A program made the position numbers and the translations under genes. The notes below the pieces were generated by a model. The model searched no databases. It saw nothing but the letters and a program-made list of their open reading frames with translations, and was not told the origin of the DNA. From Larix kaempferi (lineage: Eukaryota; Streptophyta; Pinopsida; Pinales; Pinaceae), in contig BSBM01000307.1 of NCBI GenBank assembly GCA_027924585.1, forward strand, positions 14,803,501 to 14,867,500: a DNA stretch of 64,000 nt, in the 5' to 3' direction. Below, in pieces: positions 12,092 to 22,876 of this stretch. Position 1 is the first letter of the stretch. Each line of letters begins with the position of its first letter.

Positions 12092-13591
12092 ATTACACAC
12101 TCCATATGGAACTTAGAACTTGATACTGTGAAGCATTTCAAGGCCCAAATCAAAGAAAAGGGAAATCAAATCAGGGCCATAAAAAGAGCTGAACACTTAC
12201 ATAGGATTGAGGATGAATTGAAGGCTCCTGATACGCAGAAAAGGATTGAAGAAATCAGAAAAGAATATGCTGGAAAGGTATGCCATACCACTCCAAATGC
12301 ATTCTGGCATAGAAAGCAATTTTGGGTAAACCTAAAATATAAGGAAGGATACCAAGGGAATACAAGTAGAAGCAGAGCAATCCCCATGAACAAGGAATAC
12401 CGAAGTATTTGCAGAAAAGAAATCGAGGACTTACTTAGTAAGGGACTTATCAAGCATTCAAGAAGCCCATGGTCTTATTCAGCCTTCTATGTAAATAAAC
12501 ACTCTAAACAGCTTCGTGGAGTACCAAGGATGGTGATCAATTACAAGCCGCTCAATGACGCCCTGGAATGGGTAAGGTATCCAGTCCCAAACAAATCTGA
12601 TCTGATCAAAAGAATTGCAAGAGCAAAGATCTTCTCCAAGTTCGACCTGAAATCCAGCTTCTGGCAGATTGGAATCAAACCAGAAGACCAGTTCAAGACA
12701 GCCTTCAATGTTCCACATGGACAATACGAATGGAAGGTAATGCCTTTTGGATTGAAAAATGCCCCTTCAGAATTTCAAAGAATCATGGAATCTGTGTTGG
12801 AACCATATATGGATTGGCTCATGGTCTACATTGATGATATTCTTGTATTTTCAAAATATATTGATGAGCATATGAAGCACCTTAGGACCTTGCTCCATGT
12901 CCTATACAAAAACGGATTTGTGCTATCTGAGAAAAAGATGAAAATCTTCCAAACAGAGATCGAGTTCCTAGGGCAGAGAATAAAGAATGGAAAGATTGAA
13001 GTTCAACAGCATGCTATTGATATTGCTGATAAATTCCCAGACGTCATTATAGACAAAAAACAGTTGCAGAGATTCCTAGGCTGCCTGAATTATGTAACAT
13101 CATATTATGAAAATTGTGCACAAGATAGGAAGCTGTTAAATAAACGACTGGGAACAAATCCTCCACCATGGACACGGAAGCATACAGAAGCAGTCAAAAG
13201 GATAAAAACCAAGGTAAAGACTCTCCCTGTTTTACACATAATAGATGAAAGTCTGATGAAGATCTTGGAGACAGATGCATCAGAAGAAGGATGGGGCGTA
13301 GTCCTGAAACAATGTCGAAGAGATTGCAATGGCACTGATGAAGAAGTAGTCTGGTATGCATCAGGGCTATGGAACAATGCCCAAAGAAAATATCATACTA
13401 TTGACAAAGAGATTAAGGCATGTCTGAATGCCATCCAGAAGTTTGAAATACACGTAATGAAAAAGAAGTTCCTAATCAGAACAGACAGCCAGGCAATGAA
13501 ATTTGTCCTAGAAAATCCAATCAGAAACTCCACTTCCAAAGCCAAGTTCGCTAGATGGTAGGCCATGTTTTCCCAGTATGAGTTTGAAATC
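12092..13591 (+). pseudogene. Caulimovirid reverse transcriptase and partial RNase H
   Basis: The RT domain spans about 12.33-13.05 kb and contains FSKFDLKSSFWQI, the MPFGLKNAPSEFQ fingers motif and the catalytic YIDDILVF. The RNase H domain follows, with ETDASEEGWG, then the Glu-containing stretch around YHTIDKEIKACLN and the Asp of RTDSQA, so the visible catalytic residues are intact. A TAG at 13559 falls within the RNase H end, and the reading breaks off at FEIK where the LTR resumes. In the virus this enzyme copies terminally redundant RNA into DNA. The absence of integrase after RNase H separates it from Ty3/gypsy elements. Confidence 0.9.
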
Positions 13592-15608
13592 AAGCTTTTA
13601 ACAAGCTTATCATTACCGAGAGATTGCCGGATGGAATCACACACAAAACCATTTAGGTAGATTTATGCAGCATCAAATTATAAACATATGAAACAAAAAC
13701 TTTTACAGGGAAATTTCCCTTACCTCCAGGCATTGAAGGGTATAAAAATAGCTCACATCCAGAAATCGTAAAGAGATTCATTGCCCCAACTTGCACAACA
13801 AACCTCGAGGAATCACGCGGGGGGTTCATTCCCCAGGCATGTGCAGCAACCTCTCCTCCCTCTATGCATTGGCATCCTTAGCGTTCTGGGCCATTTCTTC
13901 CCTTGTCCCCAACGTGATGCACAGAAACCCACCCCCCCCCCCCATGCTCTCCAACTCTCCAAACCCCCCCAAACACACAACGAGTTCACCTCTTAAAAAA
14001 AAACACGCCGGCCTCCTTCTATACCAAAAATACACCTGGCAAAAGACTTTGGGCGTTTTCTTGAATGGGAAAGGAAGTTGGTCCACTAACATGCTCCCTA
14101 CCAAGGATGTTGCTCATGCTAGCATCCGGTGCCTGATAGTGAGTTCGGAAATAGGTAGGGTGGTAACATAAAGAGAAATGTTTGGACTAGGGTTTCTTTT
14201 AATTAAAACAATTAAGAGGGTAATCTTTACATATACCCCTTATAGTTCCCTAGGTCTTTTGACAAAGCCCTTTCCAAAAATTCGCCTTCCTTAATATAAT
14301 ACTAAGGCTAGAATAAATATTTAAGCATTTACGTATATAAATAATGTACAAAAAGACATCCCGATAATTAATAATGCATTACACTTTTCTTTAGAAAATG
14401 TCTTTTACTCATCTCTTAGTTATTTAATAAAAGTGAAAATCCCCCTAATGCTAAGTTGTTTAAGAAGATTGAGAAGGTGAGGGAGTGATGCTAAACATCA
14501 AAGGAAACGAGGAATGTGTTAAGCATAAGTTAATTTATTAAAAGAGCTCTTTCTACATTATCCCCTCATCAAGGTCATTATATATTTTACAGAAGTAGGT
14601 CATCCTTTTAAGCTTTACAAAAGGTATTGTGTGTTATCTACAAATTTCATTTGACCAATAAATCCTATATAAGATTTATAAACCAATACTGTTTAACTAA
14701 TAAATAGTAAATATTTATATACACACCCGTGTATATATTTAATATAATAAAATTTCCTTTTAATTATCTTTCTTTTTTCCTAAGGCCCTTGTAATATTAC
14801 AAGCCACTTAAGGATAATAATAAATTCCAAAGCATATAGGTACTTCTATACAGTTATATGGTACTATCAATTTAAATACATTTACACTATATTGTAGATA
14901 TAAAATAATATTTCACAACTATATATATGATGCCTAACATTTATGAAACAATCATAATGTTTCATAATTCTATATAAGCATCTCCTCATACTTATTTTGT
15001 TTCTCCTAGTATTGTCTTTATGCATTATAGGTATCTAAATAACCTTACCAGTAATATTTGTCAAAAATAGCTTAGCTTATGCTAAATACTAGGTAGTGGT
15101 TTTAATGAAGAAAACCCTTGACGTCCTCTACGGGGACTAGGATGTCAAGGTCATCCAAATGGTTTCCTTAGTTTTACTTAATATATTTTAGCAAAGAATA
15201 GCTTAGTGTTAGGTTTTAGGTCTTAGGATACTTTTACTGCCTCTCGACGGTTAAGGGTAACTTCGACGTCCCCCTCAAGGACTTAAATGATGACCCAACA
15301 ACTCAACAAATCCTTCAGTGAACTTCGTTGTTCACTAAGTTCTTGTGACACTATGACAACATTTGTCATCCAATCATGGCTTCGAATCCATTTCACCTCC
15401 TCCCCCTCAGAGGATTCATTCCCTCTACAGTGGGTCACAAAAGGGCTCAGTCTCCTAACTCATGTACTCCCAAATACAACTAGGACATAAATCACTTAGC
15501 TTACAAGGTTTACTGGTGGGGCCTTGACCTTGAGCTCCTCACAGCAAACAAGTACAATAACATTTACATCTACAAAAATTAGCAGGGGTGTAAAAGAGCG
15601 ATATTACA
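13592..15608 (-). repeat. LARD-1 left (3') LTR, inner part
   Basis: The LTR resumes with 'aagcttttaacaagctt', matching 'aagtttttaacaagctt' at about 24727 in the partner LTR. Homology to the right LTR continues to 14342. The last 1.27 kb is missing from the right copy but is matched by LARD-2 (about 52.4-53.6 kb). The end at 15608 reads gatattaCA and is followed at once by the purine tract of the internal region. Confidence 0.8.
15116..15150. other. 12-bp inverted repeat in the LARD LTR
   Basis: CCTTGACGTCCT (15116-15127) pairs with AGGATGTCAAGG (15139-15150), with one G-T wobble and an 11-base loop. The equivalent position in LARD-2 (about 53105-53140) keeps the right arm exactly but has changes in the left arm, so pairing is weakened there. 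Confidence 0.5.
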
Positions 15609-15621
15609 TCCTCCTCCCCTT
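15609..15621 (-). promoter_or_regulatory. Polypurine tract of LARD-1
   Basis: The minus strand reads AAGGGGAGGAGGA, directly before the LTR. It is where plus-strand DNA synthesis would start. The same tract occurs in LARD-2 at 53602-53614. Confidence 0.75.
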
Positions 15622-16261
15622 AAGAATAACACCGTCCTCGGTGTTCATGCTTTTCAACCGTTTGTCTTCCACTCTTGGATTTCTTTGTATGTTCTTCGTT
15701 TGTCATCTTTTGCTTGTCTTTGAACTTTTCATGATCTCATCAAGTTGATATCGTGCATAACCTGTACTTTTCATGAACCACACAAGTTGTTTCATCATAA
15801 ATTCATGCATAAAAATGATTTTTCCAAATCCAATTTGAACATAAGGAATCATTTTTCCTTGCAACATCATGTTGCAGCCTTTTCACGACAACCCTTTTTA
15901 GAGTTCGATCTTCTTACTAAGATCTTCTTTGTAATTTCTTGCCCCTGCACATATGTTTGTCATAGATTTTATACATATAAATCATGATCTAAGATAATAA
16001 CTTCCAAAATCTTGTCATGACACTTATTTCTATGTACTTTTAGTCTTTCTCTACTTGCTTTTCCTTGAAAACAATATTGTTAATGCTCATAACATATGCA
16101 TACTTCAACATAAATATGCAAAATTTAAGTATACAAGTTCATAACATAAGTATATGCACATACCTCATGCACATCATATGCATAGTAGGAAACACTTCTC
16201 GGTGCATCATCTCAAGTCATCTTAAAGTAGTGCATGTGCTTCAGGATAAACTCTTTCTCCC

Positions 16262-16509
16262 CTCAAGCCTTCTCACTTGAGTCCGGGAAAATTATTTTCT
16301 CTTTCCCCTCAAGCCTTCTTGCTTGAGACCAGGAACTCTTTTCTTTTCACCTCAAGCCTCCTCGCTTGAGTCTAGGAAAATCTAAGCCTTCTCGACGTGC
16401 CCAAGCACAAGACTGGTACTCCACACCTTCTCGGTGTCATGCCCCTCAGGGCGTGCATCACGCACAGAACGTTATCTACACCTCCTCGATGTTATGCCCT
16501 TCAGGGCAT
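16262..16509 (-). repeat. Stem-loop array in the LARD-1 internal region
   Basis: Three copies of a CTCAAGC/GCTTGAG-type hairpin lie at 16262-16281, 16308-16327 and 16351-16370. They are followed by ACACC-GAGAA-GGTGT (16423-16437, minus strand), ATGCCC-CTCA-GGGCGT (16439-16454), ACATC-GAGGA-GGTGT (16478-16492, minus strand) and ATGCCC-TTCA-GGGCAT (16494-16509). Several stem changes are compensated, or become G-U pairs only on the minus, that is the transcribed, strand. A related hairpin, AACACC-GAGGAC-GGTGTT, lies at 15628-15645. Confidence 0.7.
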
Positions 16510-18508
16510 GCATCACACACAGGATGGTACCCATCACCTTCTTGATTTCATGGCCCTTAGGGTGTGCATCACGCACAGGATGGTATCCATCAACGCAGCT
16601 CCTAGCCCTCCGATGTAACTTCTCTTACTTCTCACACACAGAGGGTCATCTCCTCATAAGGGCCACCTCTTAAGAGAGGGTCATCTCCCTTTTTAAATCC
16701 GTGCCGAAAGAGACCTCCTCTTCGTGTGCCAACAACCTAAAACTCACCCAATCCTCTCAAGTTACGTGCATTAAAGACCTATGAGTTAGAGAGTGCTTTT
16801 CAAGGTTTATGCCACTAAAAAAAGGGTACGTCCTCTAAGAGCTCTTCAGGACAACACAACTTGTGTTCTATCCTCAACTATTGGTGTTCCTTTCTGGCCC
16901 AAATCTGTGCTCTAGACTCGGCCTTCTTTCCTTCAATCTTATTTTCTTAACTTTATTTAAGTTCTTTATTTTAATTTGTAGGGCGCCTCTGCTTATCTTA
17001 TTAGGGTGATGGATTTATTATGTGTAGATTTTATCTTTTTATTTTTTTTTTATTTTTTTTTTTCTTAATGCTCTCAAGATTTTCACGTCTCTGGTCACAC
17101 TGTCTCATGTGCCTGCATCAATGTCCCATAACATTGTAGTGGTGAACTCTTGTTTCACACTGTGGCTCTAATGCCACTATCATGGCCAACCTGCCTTACC
17201 AACAAAGTTGTAAGTTGAGCCTACTGCACAGGACAAAACATCAAGTTCGACAACCAGATAGAGGTATTCGCTTACAGTGCTTTTTACGAAATCCTTTTGG
17301 TTTTAGCGATCCCTTCGCCATTGATTAGCTTGGTTCCGGAATGCCAAGCCCTTACTTCATGCGATCAATTCCTCGCACACATAAAACAAATTGGTATATT
17401 AGCTATATCCTCATGGATTTCAAGTGCCACTCACAAACACAAAATAATATTTCTTTATCACATAACACTTTACATTATCATAGTTCCTTGCAATGTTATC
17501 GCAGATTTAAAGATTTTTCTTATTTCAAAAGCTGCAATAACCTCAAAGTTTTTTCAGTCACCACAACATGCAACAAAATTTGATAAACAAAAGGTTCACA
17601 TATTTACTTTATCTTACTCATGCTCTGAGTCTATCCATTCATGAGTCCCTGATTTTTATTTAGACTCTTACAATATGATTACCATATTTTACGCATAATA
17701 TGCATCATGCCCTTTGTCTAACAATGAGTCCGGCGGATCTTGCGGCCATAAGTTGCAATGTTAGCACATAGCATTGATTGTTCTCTTTTCATTTATGAGG
17801 TGTAATAGCTTATTCCCTATGATAAGTTTACAACCTTTTCAATAATTCAAATGACAATTCTATCACTATTCCAGTGTTATTAACTTGCGTCCTCAGATTT
17901 TACAAGACTATTGTAAAACAATTTCTATATATTTATCAAAGAGATTCTAGAGAACATTTTCATTCCTTTCTTAATGTATGAAGGGTTTAATCATAATCCA
18001 AATTCGATTTCATGTATGTCCACATAGTACATAATACCAACAAAAAACCAAAGCATTACCTTATGCTTATAGTTTTAATCCACAATTGGTTGGTCAAGGT
18101 GATAACATACATACCTTACCATAAAATTCCATATTTTCATTTATACAAGGAATATGGATTAGAACATTATTCCTTGAGATCGACATAAAAAACCAATGCA
18201 TTAGTCATCATAGATAAGCATATTCTTGACAAAATTCTCCCTACATATGATAAATATGTAAAAGGGATTCATAGGCTACTTGTCTAAATACTTAACAACC
18301 AAATGATTTGTCACAGCCTTAACATGATTGTATCTCTATCATTTACCCAAGAGACCTTTCAATCTTACTAGGAGGATGCTACTCCTTGAGTACTATCTCA
18401 GAGTAAAGATTACCAGTATAAGAAAGAATGGAACATGGTAGTGTTACCTCACTTTATATTACATACCTCATGCTTAGCCTACATAGGCCCTAGTGCTGAA
18501 ACTTCAAC

Positions 18509-18518
18509 TCTGATACCA
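18509..18518 (-). promoter_or_regulatory. Primer-binding site of LARD-1 (initiator-Met tRNA)
   Basis: The minus strand reads TGGTATCAGA, three bases (AAG) inside the LTR border at 18522. LARD-2 has the same site with the same three-base gap (56537-56546). It shows that the right LTR is the 5' LTR and that transcription runs leftwards. Confidence 0.82.
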
Positions 18519-18521
18519 CTT

Positions 18522-20679
18522 TGTCACATACCACTATCCTCACTTTGCCGAGTTGTACCAAATTTATTTTTGTTTTATTTTTCCTCAACATCAACAACCA
18601 AGTTTTATACAAGGTCATATATGTACTTCTCTTTCCATTAACATTTCACAAGAACACTTTATTCAATCATCCGTTGTTTTCACAAAACTTATACATTATG
18701 CAAGATTAGCCATCCAACCTGTGGTTCATTCCATTCGAACAATTGCATATTTGTGCACATCCAATACCAGGTATAATCCATGAATGGTCATTACATCATC
18801 AAATATCCACAAGTATCATGTAAACTTATGAAAACAACTTATCAATTTAGATCACATATCTCAAGCCAATTAAAACACATCAAGTACACATAAGAAAGAG
18901 GCCTGTATACATGGTTCACCCAACTCTTTGGGCTACGTCCACCAAGGAATTGTCGCATCTTTATTTATCAAAAATAGAAGAGTACATTATGCGACACAGT
19001 GTGTGCAATATTTTCTACCTTTCCAAGCCTCTCAGAGAGAGCACTTTCCAAAATCTTTAACCATCTACCTCAGATGTATTATAGGGATTCCCTCCCAAGA
19101 TGATCACTACAGATCATTGTGCATATATATAACTTATACATTAAGAATTTGTCCCTTCCCCAAGGATTCTATGACTATAATGTAATATAGACTGGGTATG
19201 GAAAGGAGATTTCCCTACCCCAAGCAGCATATATCATGTATTCTATAGACAAACACCAACATAATTTATATAAGAATGCATAACCTACATATATATACAA
19301 TACCAGGATCTTTCCCCATACAATTTTGCAATGGATAAAAGCACATAACATCCAGCACATAGATACAAATAAGGAGAGCACACGGATCCTTCCCTACCCA
19401 ATTCTGGGCTTCATATACACCAATTATTTCCTTCTATTAGCAAGGGGGTTACCATACCCCCAACATGCATATATCTAATATTAAGTATAAGCATAACAAA
19501 CTATTCATACCGGCATTAATGCATATCTATGGGTAATATATGAAACATTTATTATGCAATCTCCAAATGATAGTAAAATAATGCATAGTTAATATATGAA
19601 ACATATAATCTCGTATAATTAATATATGAAACATATAATCTACCAAGCATGCGCATAACAATATTTAATGTATATGTTAATAATAATATGTGAAACAAAT
19701 TAAAAAGGAAAGTGTAAATATAATTTACACTACTGGGATTCTTTTCCCCAATGGATTCCCAGGCTTTAATGCAAAACAAATTAAGAACAAAAGTAAAATA
19801 TAATTTACACAAAAGTGATTCTTTTTCCAAAGGGATACTCATGCTTAATGTAAAAGAAATTAAGAGCAAATGTAATTATAATTTACACAACCGGAATTCT
19901 TAACAAATTAAGAGCAAATGTAAATATAATTTACACAGCCAGAATTCTTAACAAATTAAGAGCAAATGTAAATATAATTTACAAAACCGGAATTCTTTTC
20001 GCCAATGGATACTCACGCTTATTCAAAACGAAATCGAATACATATACAATATGTACATAGGTATTTGCACACACAGGCAGCATGCAAATTAAAATAAAAG
20101 TATAGACTTATCTTCCCGCTTAACGAAAACGAAATAGAATAAAATATAAACCAAAATATGTATAAATGCTATGAAATGCACCCAGGGCTTCCCTCCATTA
20201 CCGATGCACGTGCCTTCAACATGCAAACATAATAATATATATGCAATGGGACTCGGTGACATCACCTCTGTACTACCAGCAAATACATGCATGCTTTATT
20301 TAATCTATCAAAAGAGTATAACCATGGGTCTTCCCCAACATCTCTGTGTATTAATACAATCCCACCAACATGCATATATATAATGATATAATTAATAAGA
20401 ATTCTACCAATGGTGCAACATATCTATATATATAATAAGGATCATGTCTTGCGGGATTCAAATCCTCCACTGCACGACAATGCAAATGGAGAAATGCATG
20501 CAATAAAACCTAACTACAAAAAACATCCCTCTAGGAAGCATTCACGCAAGGTGGAAACACATAAATGTACTTATGTGAATCAATAATACAAGGGGTTTAA
20601 ATTCCCCAAAGTCTCTGCGCAGACCACCAAGGAACATTCAATATAATGTAAAAACATTACATTCAGCAAATATATATAG
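18522..20679 (-). repeat. LARD-1 right (5') LTR, first part
   Basis: Begins TGTCACATACC and is collinear with 5278-7480. It is interrupted at 20680 by the gag-only copia element, whose target-site duplication TATAG includes 20675-20679. Confidence 0.82.
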
Positions 20680-20937
20680 TGTTGGAATGAACAATTCCGA
20701 CCTTCAAGGTGAGCCCACGTGACTTGTCAATGAAGTAGGTAGTGAATTAAATAGGGTAGTTGAAGTTAGATTAGTTTCTAGAAGAGGCTTCCCGCCCTCT
20801 CTTTGGATTCATCCAGAAGCTGTATACTAGCGTATATGTAATATGTTTTCTCATTTTTAATATATAGATTGCTGAGCGGTAGAGCTCTGTTCTCAGCTTC
20901 CTCTGAAACGATTCTGGCTCCCCCTACTACTCTAACA
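20680..20937 (+). repeat. 5' LTR of the gag-only element
   Basis: 258 bp, TGTTGGAATG...TCTAACA, differing from the 3' LTR at three positions near the end. It is preceded by TATAG. Confidence 0.95.
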
Positions 20938-20950
20938 TGGTATCAGAGCG
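20938..20950 (+). promoter_or_regulatory. Primer-binding site, initiator-Met tRNA
   Basis: TGGTATCAGAGCG directly follows the LTR. This is the classic copia primer site, with no spacer. Confidence 0.93.
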
Positions 20951-22876
20951 TAGAGATCCTGCCGATGCTCGATCCATTTGAAGTTACCTTGAACCAGCCA
21001 AGTTCACTGGTACATAGGAGAAACTGTCTCCATTGAAGTGAATCCCAGCCATAGTAGCTGGAAGAATACTAGAGCACACAGTGATCTAGACAGCGCTGCG
21101 AGTGTGAAGCAGCCGCCATTAGTCAACTGCGTTTTGAAGTCAAGAAGGTGCTACTTATTAGTAGCTCTGAGTTTGCTGAAGACCAGAGCAGAAGCCCTTG
21201 TTGCTGGCATCGATGGTTTTTGAGATCTTGTTGATGGGAATATGCATGATGCCAGAACCCTCACGCTGCGTATTTATTGAGGTAGTCCCAAATTAAAAGA
21301 AACGCCGAGTCCGTGTGAAGAGTAGCAGAGTTGAAGAAGGGAGCCGTTGGGGATTTGAAGGATACAATCGCCGGTTTGAGACTATGAACTGTGACTCAGA
21401 ATAGGTGACCGCCGAGGTTGAAAAGCAGTGAAGAAGGAAGAGCCGACGCCATTCCTTGGTGGCCGGCAGATTTAGAGAGGGATTTCATCCCTGTTGTGGA
21501 GGCCGAATCCTTGAGGAAGGGCCACGACCTGTGGAGGCGCTCATGCAGCAGAAGATTGTCAAGCTAAGGGTTTGAGAGGGTCAAATAGAGGAGTCCCGTT
21601 TAAGCTTGTGGAGGAGTCCCGTTTAAGCTTGTGGAGGAGTCCCGTCGCTGGTGCATTAGTAGCAGAGCCGATCCGGTCCGCTGGCAGCCGAAGAGCCCAA
21701 GAAAAAGCCGCAGAGGCCTGTGAGGGAGCCCGTGGCAGAGCCGCAGAGCGCACTCGAGGAGCCGACGAAGAAATTTGATGGGGTTACGCTTGCCTGTAAG
21801 ACACCTGACAATAACAAAAATGTGATTCCGTCTAAATCGGGCCAAGTAAATATGTGGCCTTATGGTTCGCCTTTGGGAGGATATATTCCTATGAGAAACT
21901 TTGGATCTCCGCTTCTCCAGCAAGCATTTTTACGAAATCGCTGAAGTCCAGCTACCTTTTAAAGGATGGTGCTATCTGCAATGTTGAAGCTATCTGACAC
22001 TTGGACTATCAAGAGCCCCCTCTCATCCTTCACGCCCATTTGAAGTTCGGTTCTGCGGAGAATATGGTCTCCTAGAGGAGGACATAAGGGAGGATCCAAG
22101 AAAGAGCCTGCTAAGAGGGCGTCACCGGCTAAGAAGGCAGTTCCTGCCAAAAAAAAGAGCCTACCTCTTGACTGCTAGAGGAAAAGGCGCCTATGTAAGT
22201 TTTCTTTAAACGCCCAGGTCAAATCTGCATTTGAACATGGTATCATTGTAGTTGGTCATAGTATTCCATTCCCGTATGTCTTGTAGTTGATGGAATAATT
22301 GAGTGTGTCAATGGCCGCTTTAAACACCTCCACTCAGAATCCCCCAAAAGTGATGTAATTCGTTCCTTTTTCTATCAAAATACGCCTACTGTCAAAGTTC
22401 TTGTGCCTGCAGAAGCCATAGAAGGTGTTAGTGTGCTCTGTGCATGAATATTCTGATGAAATGTATGCATGCCAATTATCAAAATAAGAATAAGGGTCGA
22501 CGCAAAAAAAGCGCTCAATCGCAGTAAATTCACCTTTGCTGGCAGACCGTTCACCACTCAAAACTTGGGTTTTGCATTTGATGACAACCATGCTAAATTG
22601 GCGCAGAAAATTTCTAATAGATTACTCTGTTTTGCTCTGTCTCCTCCAGCCATAGAACCTTAAATTGTAATGAAAAAGCCCCGGGCATAGAAAAGCCAAG
22701 AAAATTAAAAAAAAACAGAGTGTTTTTGCATTAAGGGGGCGTTTTTGACAGGTCTTGCAGCCAGCAAGCAAATGTATATTTTTTTTTAGGGGGCGATAGG
22801 GAAGGAAAAGCAAGTAGGAGACTTGCAAGATAAGACAAGTGCCAGCACAGAACACCTGCAACACAGAAGAGCAAAA
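20951..22876 (+). other. Long leader of the gag-only element with possible captured fragments
   Basis: 1.9 kb between PBS and gag, more GC-rich than the surrounding DNA at its left end. Two stretches look like decayed coding sequence. About 22041-22181 encodes a basic peptide containing EPAKRASPAKKAVPAKKKS, reminiscent of histone H1 tails. About 22277-22450 holds a frame around VDGIIECVNGRFKHLHSE that I cannot name. A GC-rich stretch with a short repeat lies at 21588-21646. Neither fragment is a normal copia part, so capture of host sequence is possible but unproven. Confidence 0.5.
21588..21646. repeat. 23-bp tandem repeat, about 2.5 copies
   Basis: The unit GAGGAGTCCCGTTTAAGCTT plus GTG occurs at 21588-21610 and 21611-21633, with a partial third copy to 21646. 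Confidence 0.9.

Larger units (their letters stand above)
7491..13591 (+). mobile_element. Endogenous caulimovirid (pararetrovirus) fragment
   Basis: A 6.1-kb insert carries, in order, a 30K-type movement protein, a coat-protein region with CCHC knuckle, a retroviral-type aspartic protease, reverse transcriptase and most of RNase H. This order, with no integrase and no LTRs, is that of Caulimoviridae. The parts lie in one frame up to about 10.33 kb and in another from about 10.38 kb, which suggests an original single polyprotein as in Petuvirus-like genomes. The right end cuts off RNase H, and no leader or primer site is seen, so it is a partial genome. Nine in-frame stops and one frameshift make it inactive. 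The junctions follow from the uninterrupted LTR copy near 24720. Confidence 0.88.
15609..18521 (-). other. LARD-1 internal region (non-coding)
   Basis: A 2.9-kb region between the two LTRs without any recognisable gag, protease, RT, RNase H or integrase on either strand. It is collinear with LARD-2's internal region (53602-56549, 2.95 kb). On the minus strand it begins with the PBS and ends with the purine tract. It contains an array of short stem-loops. Since it codes for nothing, any retained sequence should act as RNA (packaging, priming, dimerisation) or be passive filler. Confidence 0.75.

Noticed and set aside
7491-13591. Interpretation as a Ty3/gypsy element
   Set aside because: No LTRs, no integrase after RNase H, and a 30K-type movement protein at the front. 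These fit Caulimoviridae.
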